Shown here one piece after another: positions 51,569 through 60,920 of a stretch of DNA of 64,000 bases (position 1 is the stretch's first letter; each line of letters opens with the position of its first letter). Source of the stretch: Paenibacillus amylolyticus (lineage in GTDB: Bacteria > Bacillota > Bacilli > Paenibacillales > Paenibacillaceae). The position numbers were made by a program, and so were the translations under genes. The stretch is from NCBI RefSeq assembly GCF_003719335.1, contig NZ_RIAS01000012.1:1-64000 (forward strand). The letters run 5' to 3'. The notes under the pieces are model-generated. The model did not search any database. It was not told the DNA's origin and saw only the letters and a list, made by a program, of their open reading frames with translations.

Positions 51569-51907
51569 ATATATCTATCCTCACCATGGATTCGTTGTAT
51601 GCCTGCTCTCTTTGGTCTCTCTAACAACATCTGTTCCCCCTAATAGCTGGCGATAACTTTGAACATTTCCCCCCTCAAACCACTCTGATCCATTATACTT
51701 TAATTAACATTCAATGTACGTATGGCAAAATTTATGATTCAGCAAAAAAAGTAAACTCATGATAAACTACATTATTAAGGTAAAGTCATTTTGCAAGTTG
51801 GTGCTACTTTCTATATTCTGGAATAGAACCATTAAATTTTTTGCGTTATTTTTAATCATTTTATTGTATTTTCTTAACAAATCCTTGTTCACCAGGAGTG
51901 TGAAGCT
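51569..51907. other. divergent intergenic control region
   Basis: AT-rich region between the kinase (minus) and its regulator (plus). TATAAT on the minus strand (51692-51697) is a possible kinase -10; TTGCGT-N18-TGTATT (about 51842-51871) is a weak candidate for the regulator. No operator-like repeat was found. Confidence 0.4.
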
Positions 51908-52606
51908 ATGTCAATCAAAGTACTTCTTATAGAAGATGAAAAGAATTTAGCGGACATGATCGCTTTTTTTCTTGAGGAGGAAGGATACATAACCGAGCGG
52001 GTTCATCACCCCCGTGAAGCACTTCATTTATTTCCCCAGTTTCAACCTGATATTGTGGTGACGGACTTGATGTTGCCCGAGATTGACGGTAACGAACTTG
52101 TTGATGCTTTTCGTCAAAATTCCACCGTTCCTGTACTGATGATATCTGCAAGTACCATGTTAAATGATCGACTTCGTGCCTTACATAATGGTGCTGACGA
52201 TTTCCTCTGTAAGCCGTTTAGTCTGAAGGAGTTGGACGCCAGAATTAAAGCATTGCTACGCAGGTCGATTATCACCTATCAGGATAAACCTGTTAAGGAG
52301 AATCAGCCAGCTGAAGTGACAGGTCACATTCATGTCAATGAATACAGGAGAACGTTATTTGTAGATGGTGTTGAAATCGATGTAACCCATATTGAATTTG
52401 AGATTATGAAGGAATTGTATCGCAATCCGGGCAAAGTGTTTACCCGTAATGAACTGATGGACCGCATCAAAGGCTCTGAACGCGCCTATCTGGATCGAAC
52501 CATCGACGTACATATCTCTAGTCTTCGCAAAAAAATAGAGCCCGACCCCAAAAATCCCCGTTATATTAAAACGGTATGGGGTACAGGCTATAAATATATG
52601 GTCTAG
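51908..52606 (+). CDS. OmpR/PhoB-family response regulator
   Basis: 232 residues. Receiver (1-115): Asp53 in VVTDLMLPEIDG, Lys102 in FLCKPFS. C-terminal winged helix (about 140-232): LNPGKVFTRNELMDRIKG-type segment and RTIDVHISSLRKKIEP, ending TVWGTGYKYMV. It binds DNA as a phospho-dimer. AGGAG lies 9 nt before the ATG. Transcribed divergently from the PAS sensor kinase. Confidence 0.93.
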   Translation: MSIKVLLIEDEKNLADMIAFFLEEEGYITERVHHPREALHLFPQFQPDIVVTDLMLPEIDGNELVDAFRQNSTVPVLMISASTMLNDRLRALHNGADDFLCKPFSLKELDARIKALLRRSIITYQDKPVKENQPAEVTGHIHVNEYRRTLFVDGVEIDVTHIEFEIMKELYRNPGKVFTRNELMDRIKGSERAYLDRTIDVHISSLRKKIEPDPKNPRYIKTVWGTGYKYMV

Positions 52607-52688
52607 TTAGTCTTCGATAAAGACGTCACCAAACATAAACATGACAAAGCTGTATAAAAACGGTTTCACGCACCATGCTTCTTTCGTT

Positions 52689-53105
52689 TTACCTGATGTG
52701 TAGAGCGGAAGGCATGGTTATTGGTGCTTCATACCCGAAAGTTTGCAGCCACTTCTTAATGCCGCTAACCAATTGATCGGGGTCTTGTTCATTCCAGAGC
52801 ATCAACTTCATAACACCATTACCTGTTATCTGTTGCAGATGACGCTTACGAACCAAGGATGTAAAATCGGTAATGACCAGTAGCGGCACATCCGGTACAA
52901 AAGCACGAATGGCTTTCGCTGCGGATACTGCCTGTTCAGCGTTCCTGTAATCTACAATGCAAAAACGGGAATTTTCCCAATCCCCTCTTCCTGTTTCCTT
53001 TACTGAATCTGATGGCGCAGAAGCAATCCAATCCTCAAACAAAGGTTTGATCTCCTCAAAGTTAATACAACGCTCTCCATCCGTTAGCACAGTAACAGGC
53101 TCCAT
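52689..53105 (-). CDS. hypothetical protein, receiver-like fold
   Basis: 138 residues. The middle reads like a degenerate receiver (SRFCIVDYRNAEQAVSAAKA, FVPDVPLLVITDF, QITGNGVMKLMLW), but the conserved N-terminal acidic pair and phospho-Asp are not evident. ATG at 53105 has GGAGG 8 nt upstream. It lies convergent with the OmpR-type regulator; a functional link is only positional. Confidence 0.55.
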   Translation of the reverse strand: MEPVTVLTDGERCINFEEIKPLFEDWIASAPSDSVKETGRGDWENSRFCIVDYRNAEQAVSAAKAIRAFVPDVPLLVITDFTSLVRKRHLQQITGNGVMKLMLWNEQDPDQLVSGIKKWLQTFGYEAPITMPSALHIR

Positions 53106-53359
53106 AGATATGACCTCCAATAGCTTCTTACCTATATTGTGTCAGGTTTCATTTAAAAATGTTTGTGCACGAACATGAAAGAAGTGTTAACAATCTTCGT
53201 ACTTCTTCACATCCCTACGCAGATACCTCTTCTCGGCATGTAATTTCGCAGTTTTCCTGATTTCATGTAGAATAGAGATATCCGTTAAAATAAAGGTATC
53301 CGTGTGATTTATTTTGCGGAAGGTTGTGTATCAATCTGGTATTATAGGAGGTTTCACCC

Positions 53360-54502
53360 ATGAATATCGTTTCCATTGAACCAACACCAAGTCCAAATAC
53401 GATGATGTTACATCTCGACGAACGTCTGGAAGACGGGATTCGCAGAACCTATACACTCGACAACGAACGTTCAGCCCCGGCGTTTATTCGCCAGATGCTC
53501 CACATTCCAGGCGTGAAAAGTGTATTCCACACCACCGACTTCGTCGCACTGGATCGTAAAGGCAATGCAGACTGGTCTGTTATTCTTGGTGAAGTACAGA
53601 GCCGTCTGGGTCAGGAAAGTGTGAATCTGGACTGGATCGAGTCGGAAGATGCCACAGGTGAACACTTTGGGGAGGCACAAGTTTTTGTTCAGTTTTTCCG
53701 CGGAGTGCCGATGCAGATTCGAGTCAAAGCCGGAACGAAAGAAGAGCGAATTTCACTATCAGACCGTTTTGTTAAAGCCGTTACAGAAGTAGCCAGCGCT
53801 ACGTTGATTAAAGAACGTAAACTGAGTGATTACGGCGTACGGTATGGTGAGCTTCCGGATATTGCACGTGAAGTTGAACAGGAACTGGAAGCGGCCTACC
53901 CGCCGGAACGATTGGAGCAGGTCATTCAGCAAGCTATTGCGCATGGTACAAATACGGAAGAATTCGTTGAGCATCGGCGTGCGCTGGTTGGAACGGAACT
54001 GGAAGAAGCGCTTCGGAGCGAAGACTGGAATGTACGCTATGCCGCACTGGATGGCATGGAGCCAACAGAAGAAAGACTGCCTCTGGTAGCTCAGGCGCTA
54101 CGCGACAGCAAAATGCAAATTCGTCGCTTGGCCGTTGTCTATCTGGGGGATATTCGTACACCTGAAGCGATGGAACTTCTGTACGAAGCGCTTCGCGACA
54201 GTTCTCCCGCTGTACGGCGTACTGCCGGGGATACGTTGTCAGACATCGGTGACCCTGCTGCCACACCGGCCATGATCGAAACGTTAACGGACAAGAGCAA
54301 ACTGGTGCGCTGGCGTGCGGCTCGTTTTCTGTATGAAGTCGGAACTGAAGAAGCGGAGCAGGCTTTACGTCTCGCCGCGGAAGATCCCGAATTTGAAGTG
54401 AGTTTACAGGCCAAAATGGCGCTAGAACGTATCGAATCTGGTGAACAGGCCGCCGGAACGGTGTGGCAGCAGATGGCAGGACGGAATAAAAAGCAGGATT
54501 AA
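53360..54502 (+). CDS. conserved virulence factor C-like protein (YpgR family)
   Basis: 380 residues. An Nfu N-terminal-like domain (about 1-85, IEPTPSPNTMMLHLD), a middle virulence-factor domain (about 105-210, VFVQFFRGVPMQIRVKAG) and HEAT-like repeats (about 225-365, RYAALDGMEP, RRLAVVYLGDI, RRTAGDTLSDIGDPAA, RWRAARFLYEVG). Matches CvfC of staphylococci and B. subtilis YpgR; a role in metal or Fe-S handling is suggested by the Nfu part but unproven. GGAGG lies 8 nt upstream. Confidence 0.87.
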   Translation: MNIVSIEPTPSPNTMMLHLDERLEDGIRRTYTLDNERSAPAFIRQMLHIPGVKSVFHTTDFVALDRKGNADWSVILGEVQSRLGQESVNLDWIESEDATGEHFGEAQVFVQFFRGVPMQIRVKAGTKEERISLSDRFVKAVTEVASATLIKERKLSDYGVRYGELPDIAREVEQELEAAYPPERLEQVIQQAIAHGTNTEEFVEHRRALVGTELEEALRSEDWNVRYAALDGMEPTEERLPLVAQALRDSKMQIRRLAVVYLGDIRTPEAMELLYEALRDSSPAVRRTAGDTLSDIGDPAATPAMIETLTDKSKLVRWRAARFLYEVGTEEAEQALRLAAEDPEFEVSLQAKMALERIESGEQAAGTVWQQMAGRNKKQD

Positions 54503-54558
54503 TCTGTTCTTCTACATGTTCTTTACCAAGCCATTAGAGCAAACTCCAACATTTGTTA

Positions 54559-54587
54559 TTGCACTGTAAAACGATGAGCGGTATACT
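54559..54587 (+). promoter_or_regulatory. sigma-A promoter of lysine permease
   Basis: TTGCAC (54559-54564), 17-nt spacer, TATACT (54582-54587), about 80 bp before the riboswitch aptamer. A small CACGCT/AGCGTG hairpin lies between (54613-54630). Confidence 0.65.
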
Positions 54588-54669
54588 TGTTGTCTGTTTG
54601 ATTAACAGGTTACACGCTGCTCGAAGCGTGATTTCTAATTTCATAAACAATAGATACACCTCATCCATT

Positions 54670-54890
54670 GCATGGTGAGGTAGAGGTCGCGGGTGCGATC
54701 AGTAAGCTGAAGAAGGCGTTAGGAGCCGCTGTTGAGATCAGCCGAAAGGTGTACCCGCCGAAGTTTACTGGACGTTCCTTTATCGGTCCGGTGAGCTGGG
54801 GCTGCAGCCGAAAGGTGCAGAACTGTCACAGCAAGTATTCGTATCTTTTTCTAAAAAAGGTATGACTTCTTCTGTGTTGAGCTATCTTAA
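54670..54890 (+). ncRNA. lysine riboswitch (L-box) aptamer
   Basis: Conserved L-box segments occur in order: AGGTAGAGGTCGCG, AGTAAGCTG, GTTGAGATCAGCCGAAAGG, CCCGCCGAAG, GCAGCCGAAAGGTGCAG. Stem P1 closes as TGAGGTAG (54676-54683) with CTATCTTA (54882-54889), eight pairs including two G-U. It precedes a terminator hairpin and the lysine permease gene, the expected arrangement for lysine-dependent premature termination. Confidence 0.93.
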
Positions 54891-54921
54891 TCATCTGGGA
54901 CATGGTGCGGATATAGATATC

Positions 54922-54954
54922 AAGACCGCTGGCTCATGCCTGTGGTCTTTTTTG
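54922..54954 (+). terminator. riboswitch-controlled terminator
   Basis: Stem AAGACC...GGTCTT with a GC-rich loop, followed by TTTTTT, between the lysine aptamer and the permease. In the lysine-bound state this hairpin would stop transcription. Confidence 0.8.
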
Positions 54955-55005
54955 GTTTATGGAGCTTATGATCTGCATTAGCAATACAAATGAAGGAGTG
55001 TTTTC

Positions 55006-56496
55006 ATGCAAGACCGCAGCAACCAATCACACACAACAACAACTGGACCTACATTGAAAAAAGGATTGCGTGCACGTCACATGACCATGATTGCCCTCGG
55101 CGGCTCCATCGGTACGGGGCTGTTTCTGGCAAGTGGTACAGCCATCTCGACTGCCGGCCCTGGTGGTGCATTACTTGCCTACGCAGCTGTTGGAATCATG
55201 GTTTATTTCCTCATGACCAGCTTGGGAGAACTCGCAACCTTTATGCCGGACTCCGGTTCTTTTAATACGTATGCCGCTCGGTTCGTAGACCCCGCTCTCG
55301 GCTTCGCCATGGGCTGGAACTTCTGGTACAACTGGGCGGTAACGATTGCCGCGGAACTCGCTGCGGCTACCGTTCTGATTAAATATTGGTTTCCGGACAG
55401 CTCATCCATGCTATGGAGTCTGCTATTCCTGGTACTGATCTTTGCTCTAAATATCCTGTCCGTCAAAGGATACGGGGAATCGGAATATTGGTTTGCCATT
55501 ATCAAAGTGGCCACCGTCATTATCTTCCTGAGTGTCGGCGTATTAATGATTTTTGGTATTCTGGGCGGTGAAGCTGTTGGCTTCAGCAACTTTACTGTCG
55601 GCGATGCACCATTCCACGGCGGCTTCTTCGCAGTCCTTGGCGTGTTTATGGCCGCGGGTTTCTCCTTCCAGGGAACGGAATTGATCGGTGTCGCCGCTGG
55701 TGAAAGCGAGAATCCACGCGAAAACGTGCCTCGTGCCATTCGCCAGGTCTTCTGGCGCATTCTGATCTTTTACATTTTGGCGATTACTGTAATCAGTTTA
55801 ATTATTCCTTACACTCACCCGAATCTGCTCAAGGGTGATCTGGAGAACATCGGGGTCAGCCCGTTTACACTTGTCTTTGAAAAAGCAGGACTTGCGATTG
55901 CGGCTTCTGTCATGAATGCCGTCATCCTGACTTCCGTGCTCTCAGCCGGGAACTCCGGCATGTACGCTTCAAGCCGTGTGCTCTACGCTCTTGCTCGGGA
56001 TGGCAAAGCTCCGCGTTTCCTTGGCAAGCTGAATAAACGAGGCATTCCGATGAATGCGCTGCTCGTCACAACCGCTGTTGGCATGCTTGCATTTCTGGCT
56101 TCTCTCTTCGGTGACGGCATTGTGTATACGTGGTTACTAAATGCATCCGGCATGTGTGGATTCATTACGTGGCTGGGTATTGCGATCAGTCATTACCGAT
56201 TCCGGCGAGCTTATGTTGCACAAGGACGGGATTTAAGGGATTTGCCTTACCGTGCACGTTGGTTCCCGTTTGGGCCGATCTTTGCTTTTGTCCTTTGTAT
56301 CATCGTGATTCTGGGACAGAACTATCAGGCATTCACAGGTGACCAGATCGACTGGAGTGGAGCCCTTGTTGCTTATCTGAGCGTGCCGCTATTCCTCATT
56401 CTATGGCTTGGTTACAAATGGATCAAAAAAACCAAGGTTGTTCCGCTGCAGGAATGTGACTTCACGCCTACCGAATCGTCGGGTATCAAAGAGTAG
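55006..56496 (+). CDS. lysP: lysine-specific amino acid permease
   Basis: 496 residues, about twelve membrane segments, of the APC amino acid-transporter family. Typical segments: HMTMIALGGSIGTGLFLASG near the start (about 25-44), GTELIGVAAGESENPRENVP (about 226-245), and AGNSGMYASSRVLYALARDG. Close to LysP. The preceding lysine riboswitch independently indicates lysine as substrate. AAGGAG lies 7 nt before the ATG. Confidence 0.92.
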   Translation: MQDRSNQSHTTTTGPTLKKGLRARHMTMIALGGSIGTGLFLASGTAISTAGPGGALLAYAAVGIMVYFLMTSLGELATFMPDSGSFNTYAARFVDPALGFAMGWNFWYNWAVTIAAELAAATVLIKYWFPDSSSMLWSLLFLVLIFALNILSVKGYGESEYWFAIIKVATVIIFLSVGVLMIFGILGGEAVGFSNFTVGDAPFHGGFFAVLGVFMAAGFSFQGTELIGVAAGESENPRENVPRAIRQVFWRILIFYILAITVISLIIPYTHPNLLKGDLENIGVSPFTLVFEKAGLAIAASVMNAVILTSVLSAGNSGMYASSRVLYALARDGKAPRFLGKLNKRGIPMNALLVTTAVGMLAFLASLFGDGIVYTWLLNASGMCGFITWLGIAISHYRFRRAYVAQGRDLRDLPYRARWFPFGPIFAFVLCIIVILGQNYQAFTGDQIDWSGALVAYLSVPLFLILWLGYKWIKKTKVVPLQECDFTPTESSGIKE

Positions 56497-56570
56497 GGTC
56501 AGTCGCTAAGTGTAGTCGTCGTTGATTCAACCCTGCTTTTCGTTTAAACCTACGATAATGATTCATTAAT

Positions 56571-56615
56571 CCCCTGTTCTACAGAGACTTTTTTTGTAGA
56601 ACAGGGGAATTTATT
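56571..56615 (+). terminator. terminator after lysP
   Basis: Stem CCCCTGTTCTACA / TGTAGAACAGGGG with an 11-nt loop, followed by AATTTATTTTT. Confidence 0.85.
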
Positions 56616-56646
56616 TTTCAGTGCAATTCCCCTGAAAACTGAATAT

Positions 56647-56679
56647 CAAAAAGAGCGCCCAGGTTACCGGGGCGCTCCA
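56647..56679 (-). terminator. terminator after transglutaminase-like gene
   Basis: Minus-strand stem GAGCGCCCC...GGGCGCTC followed by TTTTT. Confidence 0.9.
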
Positions 56680-56754
56680 ATCATTAGAAAGACACGTTGC
56701 TGTGCATATACTTGATCCGTTGTACGGGGGCTGAATCCTGAACCTGTCTGTCTA

Positions 56755-57882
56755 TTACAAGGTCCAATTGATTTTGACACGCAGATCTGTTGTATCTTCC
56801 ATCTTGGAGACAAAATAGGAGATGGACTTCATACCTAGCTGGTACAGATCCTGCAAATCTTCGATCAAACCGCTCTCCGTGCCCTTATATCTAAAAGTTA
56901 GCGAAGTTCCGCCCTCATTTAGCACACTCTGGACTTTGGTTTTGAGCACTGCCCGTTCCTTGACCGCATCCTGTTCATCGTACAGAGAGTACTCCAGTGC
57001 GTGGTACAGCTTTTGGTATACCTCCTGCTTGTTTCCGTCCGTCTTCGCCAGTTTAAGCAGCGCATCACGGTAAGGTGCATAGGCTGCAGGGTACTTGTTT
57101 TTGCCTGTCCAGACATGGTCACGCGCCATCTCTTTATCACTTAACAAGTAATAATTATGGCTCACAACGCCTTTGCGATCAGGTGTTGGATCATCCCATG
57201 TTGTATCGAGGTGATACCATTTTCCATCCAGCTTCACCAGATTCCAGGCATGGAGTTGTCCGCCTGCTTGACCTTCAACAATGCGATTTTCAATCCCTAC
57301 CCGCTCCAGCATGCGATATGTGAGCAAGGAGTATCCTTGACATACAGTACTGCCTGTCGCAAGTCCGTCATAAGCCGTATATTTTTGTAATGAGGTATCA
57401 TAAGCAAGGTTTAACACAATCCAATCATGAATAACTTTAACTTTCTCATGGCTCGTCATTCCAGGTTTAATGATTTCTTTGAGCACACTAGCTACTTTCC
57501 GATTCACATAATCGGTCTGCGCTTTCGTTTCCCGATACGAGAGGGTCACATCCACCTCGGCTGACGTATTGGAGCCTTTATAGTTAAACGCATAACTTTT
57601 CACTGTATATTGAATATAAGGATCACTCTTCATTGCTTCATCGATAGAGGTCTGCAACTGTTTCTTGAGGCCCTTCACATTCCCCTTATAGGTAAACACC
57701 ACTTTCTCTGTACGCTGCGACATCGCATTCAACAGTGTCTGACGCAAATCCGTCGCTGTAGATAGTTCGGACGTACCTGACGCGGCATACAATTGATCAA
57801 GGTCAACCGTACGCGGCAACCAAGCCGCAACAAGACAGCCTGCCAGCAACAAGGTGATCACTCGTTTACCGTTCTTACCCAT
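56755..57882 (-). CDS. secreted transglutaminase-like protein
   Basis: 375 residues. A signal peptide/anchor (about 7-22) precedes a repeat-like region (FTYKGNVKGLKKQL near 63; FRYKGTESGLIEDL near 330). The central transglutaminase-core domain has Cys181 (STVCQGYS), His211 (LHAWN) and Asp226 (YHLDTTWDDP), a full Cys-His-Asp triad. It probably acts outside the membrane as a protease or crosslinker; the substrate is unknown. GGGTGGGG lies about 7 nt before the ATG. Confidence 0.85.
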   Translation of the reverse strand: MGKNGKRVITLLLAGCLVAAWLPRTVDLDQLYAASGTSELSTATDLRQTLLNAMSQRTEKVVFTYKGNVKGLKKQLQTSIDEAMKSDPYIQYTVKSYAFNYKGSNTSAEVDVTLSYRETKAQTDYVNRKVASVLKEIIKPGMTSHEKVKVIHDWIVLNLAYDTSLQKYTAYDGLATGSTVCQGYSLLTYRMLERVGIENRIVEGQAGGQLHAWNLVKLDGKWYHLDTTWDDPTPDRKGVVSHNYYLLSDKEMARDHVWTGKNKYPAAYAPYRDALLKLAKTDGNKQEVYQKLYHALEYSLYDEQDAVKERAVLKTKVQSVLNEGGTSLTFRYKGTESGLIEDLQDLYQLGMKSISYFVSKMEDTTDLRVKINWTL

Positions 57883-57955
57883 GAAAGGACCCCACCCTTC
57901 TTCGTAGCATTCTCATGCCCTATTGTATCATAAAAGGTCTTGCTTTCATTGTTCT

Positions 57956-58145
57956 ATATAAGTTGAACTAAAAATTTTACACAGTCCACTCCAAGGACAG
58001 AATAACCTTCCCATCGCTGTTATCCCCAGATTTTTTGAATTCCCTTTTCCAAAGGGGAAAATCCGGTGATAAACGCGAGCGCTTCGCTTTTCCAGGTTTT
58101 TTCTGTCCACTTCGTTAGCGTGTAAAAGAATAATTCAACTTATAT
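57956..58145. repeat. 190-bp hairpin repeat (MITE-like)
   Basis: Ends are a perfect 12-bp inverted repeat, ATATAAGTTGAA / TTCAACTTATAT. The two halves pair imperfectly inward (TTTTACAC with GTGTAAAA, GGACAGAA with TTCTGTCC, CGCT, GATTTT). No coding potential; it fills most of the gap 57883-58324. Confidence 0.6.
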
Positions 58146-58171
58146 CTTTCCAATGTTAGTGTAATCAAGTG

Positions 58172-58205
58172 GAAAAGGGACCTTCTCGGAAGGCCCCTTG
58201 AACTT
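58172..58205 (-). terminator. weak terminator hairpin after SLH protein gene
   Basis: TCAAG...AAGGGACCTTC-TC-GGAAGGCCCCTTGA forms an imperfect stem about 120 bp past the stop at 58325; the minus-strand T-tract is short. Confidence 0.4.
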
Positions 58206-58324
58206 TAGTTGCAGTCATCATGTTTGCCGCTTCACTTCATCCTATGTTTTCCTGGAGCAGATTATGAGTGGCTTTGCCTGCGTATAGATTCGTACAAATG
58301 AATGCAGGTGAGCTCCGCCTGGAA

Positions 58325-60727
58325 TTAATAAAGGCGGCTGCCTTTCATAAACGTGTCCGTTTTGCCCTGTAACTTGGCAAGTCGCTCAAGAACTTGAGAT
58401 GCCTCGGCTACCGTTACTTTGCGCGCAGGCATAAATCTTCCCTCAATAGAAGGTAACAAGCCAAGCTTCAAGCTCAGAGAAACAGCACCCTTATTGTTGA
58501 TCGCACTGGCGTCGGCAATGTTAGGCAAATCGGACGGCTGCATATAGAATCCGGCGAGCTTCTCATAACGTAGAATGCGCATCAGCAAGACTGCCAATTC
58601 CTCACGTGTCATTTCTTCCTCAGGTTTTAGCTGCTTCTCAGGGTCAGCTCCACCGATCCAGCGTTGATCTATGAGGACTTTCACCGCCTTGTAATACGGA
58701 CTTTCTATGGTTAAATCAGCAAAAAGTTTTTCATTGCTATCGCTGTTATAGTACATGTCCATGTTCGGATTAATTGCTCTTGCCAGATAATTGAACCACT
58801 CTCCTCGGGTAACGACCCGATCCGGAAATACACGTCCCTGCTCATCGGCAAGCAACACCTTATGCTTGGTCATGTTACGCAAAGCTGATTCAGCAATATG
58901 ACCCGCAATATCTGTCGGTTCGATCTGAGATGCCGCATGGTCTACACCGTACATGAAGAACCATTGACCTGTATTGGCATCGAGCAGTTCATTCAAATTG
59001 TATAGAGATTTCTTGCCGCTTACAGGTACGTAAGCCAAATTTACTCCTACAGGTACAGGTTCACTAGCACCCAAACCGAACCCACCGTAACGAGCATAAT
59101 TCAACGTTAACGTATATTTCTTCAGATAGAGTTCCCTAGCTTTTTCGTAAGAGATTGCAGGTGTAATATCTGCCGGTAGTTGCTCAGAAGATGCCGCCAA
59201 GCGTGTATAGAATTCAGTAATATCCCCATTGTTCTTTACCTGCACCTGTGCCGTGTCATCCTGAACCCGAATCCCATTCAAATAACGCTGAAACACAAAC
59301 GTACGAGCATCGTCTGCTTCTATCATTCTGGCCAGTTGATACTGCTCTTTTGCCTGTGGTACAGCGGCAATGATCGTATTCATCGCAAGTTTCTCGGCCT
59401 GTGTTGAAGTAACAGCCTTTTTATCCTTCTCTTGAGAAGGCTTTTCCTGCCCCATCTCTGGTCCAACCCGTTGCATCAAATTGTAGCTGTAGACCTGTCC
59501 GGTAACCGCATCGACCTGTGCCGAAATATCACGCATGAACATATAGGATATGTTTGCATTCCGATTGCTCCAGCTTAGACTCCATACCTGGCTGTTCGCA
59601 TTGCCATAGTAACCTTTAGTTAATTGGCTGTGCTCGAGTTTGTAATCCTTGGGAATGTCAAAATTGGCTGCAACCCGCTCTACTGCCTGTTGCACATTTA
59701 GGCGCTGACCGCTCGCTGCGGCAAATGCCGGCCCATTGCCCGTTACTTTTTTATTTTGCTGTGAACTGCTCTTGTCCACGGCTTTTCCTGTCATCACGTC
59801 AATTCGGTCTAACGTGTTAGCGTTAATCGGCCCCATACTATCACCTTTTGGCAAATAACCAAGAACATATTTTTGCCCCTGTATGGAAGACAATTGTTCT
59901 TTGGAGATATATGCAAGCTCTACATCAAATCCATCTTCAAACACCTGTCTGGCCTGCTCTTCCGAGGCCTTCGGCTTGGAGGAGGGGTATTTTGCCGAGA
60001 TAGTCGAACGTGAATACGATGTGGCCTGACCTCTCTCATCCACAGTTATGTAGACTGTCTCTGCATCCGACACAACACCATCATGTTTCAAGTTATAGAC
60101 AAATTGATATTCATTGCGGCCAAATAACGCTTGCTGTTCCACAGGTGAAACCGTGTCTCCTAGCGGTACATACTGTCCATCCTTAAGTTCAGGAATCGCT
60201 TGATGTAGCAGTTCCAAAGCCGTTTTTTCGGCTTCTTCCTTGGTCAGTTGAACCTCTGATACGGATGACAACTGACTCTCTACAAACTCAGATGGCAGAT
60301 GTACACTTAGGACTTCCCCTGTACCTGCATGCACACTTGCGCTGAATCCCATGGAATGATTGCCTTGTACAAACTGAAATCCGACATCCCATACTTTGTA
60401 ATCCGGCGGTGGATAAGAATTGGATACATCGAAATTAGCGGATGAGATCGTCGCTTTTTTTAATAGCGGAAACAGCTTTAATATATTTTCAGCGGCTTGC
60501 CTGGATGAAATTTTTGCACCCTCCGGCACGTCATTGCTTGTTACGTCTAGTTGATCATTTTCCCCCGACACTGCTTCATTCACTGAGCCAGCTCCCGCCT
60601 GAGCAGCGGATGCGCTCCCCGTCAAACCTGGTACCTGTGTCGTAAACAGCAGAGTTGCCATTGCTGTTGCTGCGGCTTTGGCTGTGAACGTTTTAAGCCT
60701 TCCATTCATGTTCCAATCCCAACTCAA
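58325..60727 (-). CDS. YcdB/YcdC domain surface protein with SLH domains
   Basis: 800 residues. Signal peptide ends near ASAAQAG (about residue 44). Two YcdB/YcdC-type (PepSY-like) modules follow (about 70-330 and 335-600), with repeated QAAENILKLFP, EEAEKTALELLHQ and VDAVTGQVYSYN segments. The C-terminal ~200 residues contain SLH-like motifs (VFPDRVVTRGEWFNYLARA, LFADLTIESPYYKAVKVLID, MTREELAVLLMRIL) that bind the cell wall. TTG at 60727 has AGAGG 8 nt upstream; ATG at 60709 is the alternative. Confidence 0.83.
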   Translation of the reverse strand: MSWDWNMNGRLKTFTAKAAATAMATLLFTTQVPGLTGSASAAQAGAGSVNEAVSGENDQLDVTSNDVPEGAKISSRQAAENILKLFPLLKKATISSANFDVSNSYPPPDYKVWDVGFQFVQGNHSMGFSASVHAGTGEVLSVHLPSEFVESQLSSVSEVQLTKEEAEKTALELLHQAIPELKDGQYVPLGDTVSPVEQQALFGRNEYQFVYNLKHDGVVSDAETVYITVDERGQATSYSRSTISAKYPSSKPKASEEQARQVFEDGFDVELAYISKEQLSSIQGQKYVLGYLPKGDSMGPINANTLDRIDVMTGKAVDKSSSQQNKKVTGNGPAFAAASGQRLNVQQAVERVAANFDIPKDYKLEHSQLTKGYYGNANSQVWSLSWSNRNANISYMFMRDISAQVDAVTGQVYSYNLMQRVGPEMGQEKPSQEKDKKAVTSTQAEKLAMNTIIAAVPQAKEQYQLARMIEADDARTFVFQRYLNGIRVQDDTAQVQVKNNGDITEFYTRLAASSEQLPADITPAISYEKARELYLKKYTLTLNYARYGGFGLGASEPVPVGVNLAYVPVSGKKSLYNLNELLDANTGQWFFMYGVDHAASQIEPTDIAGHIAESALRNMTKHKVLLADEQGRVFPDRVVTRGEWFNYLARAINPNMDMYYNSDSNEKLFADLTIESPYYKAVKVLIDQRWIGGADPEKQLKPEEEMTREELAVLLMRILRYEKLAGFYMQPSDLPNIADASAINNKGAVSLSLKLGLLPSIEGRFMPARKVTVAEASQVLERLAKLQGKTDTFMKGSRLY

Positions 60728-60884
60728 AATGGTTACCTCTCCCTTCGATTTCACGCAAGATGCATGATAAATACTCTCGCATGAATTTTGCCATTCTAAT
60801 CTATGATACCATAAGCTTCCTTTTTAATCGCTGTTTTCCGGGTAATTTTACAATTGTGAATTTCTGTATAATAAAAAGACACAA

Positions 60885-60916
60885 CAAAAAAAACGCCAAT
60901 CGAGTTGGCGTTTTTC
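60885..60916 (-). terminator. terminator after alpha/beta hydrolase
   Basis: Minus-strand stem AAAACGCCAA / TTGGCGTTTT with a 5-nt loop and a run of eight T, 5 bp after the stop at 60921. Confidence 0.92.
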
Positions 60917-60920
60917 GCTA

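Noticed and set aside
54668..54865. 65-codon open frame
   Set aside because: It is covered by the lysine riboswitch aptamer, whose conserved RNA motifs explain the sequence.
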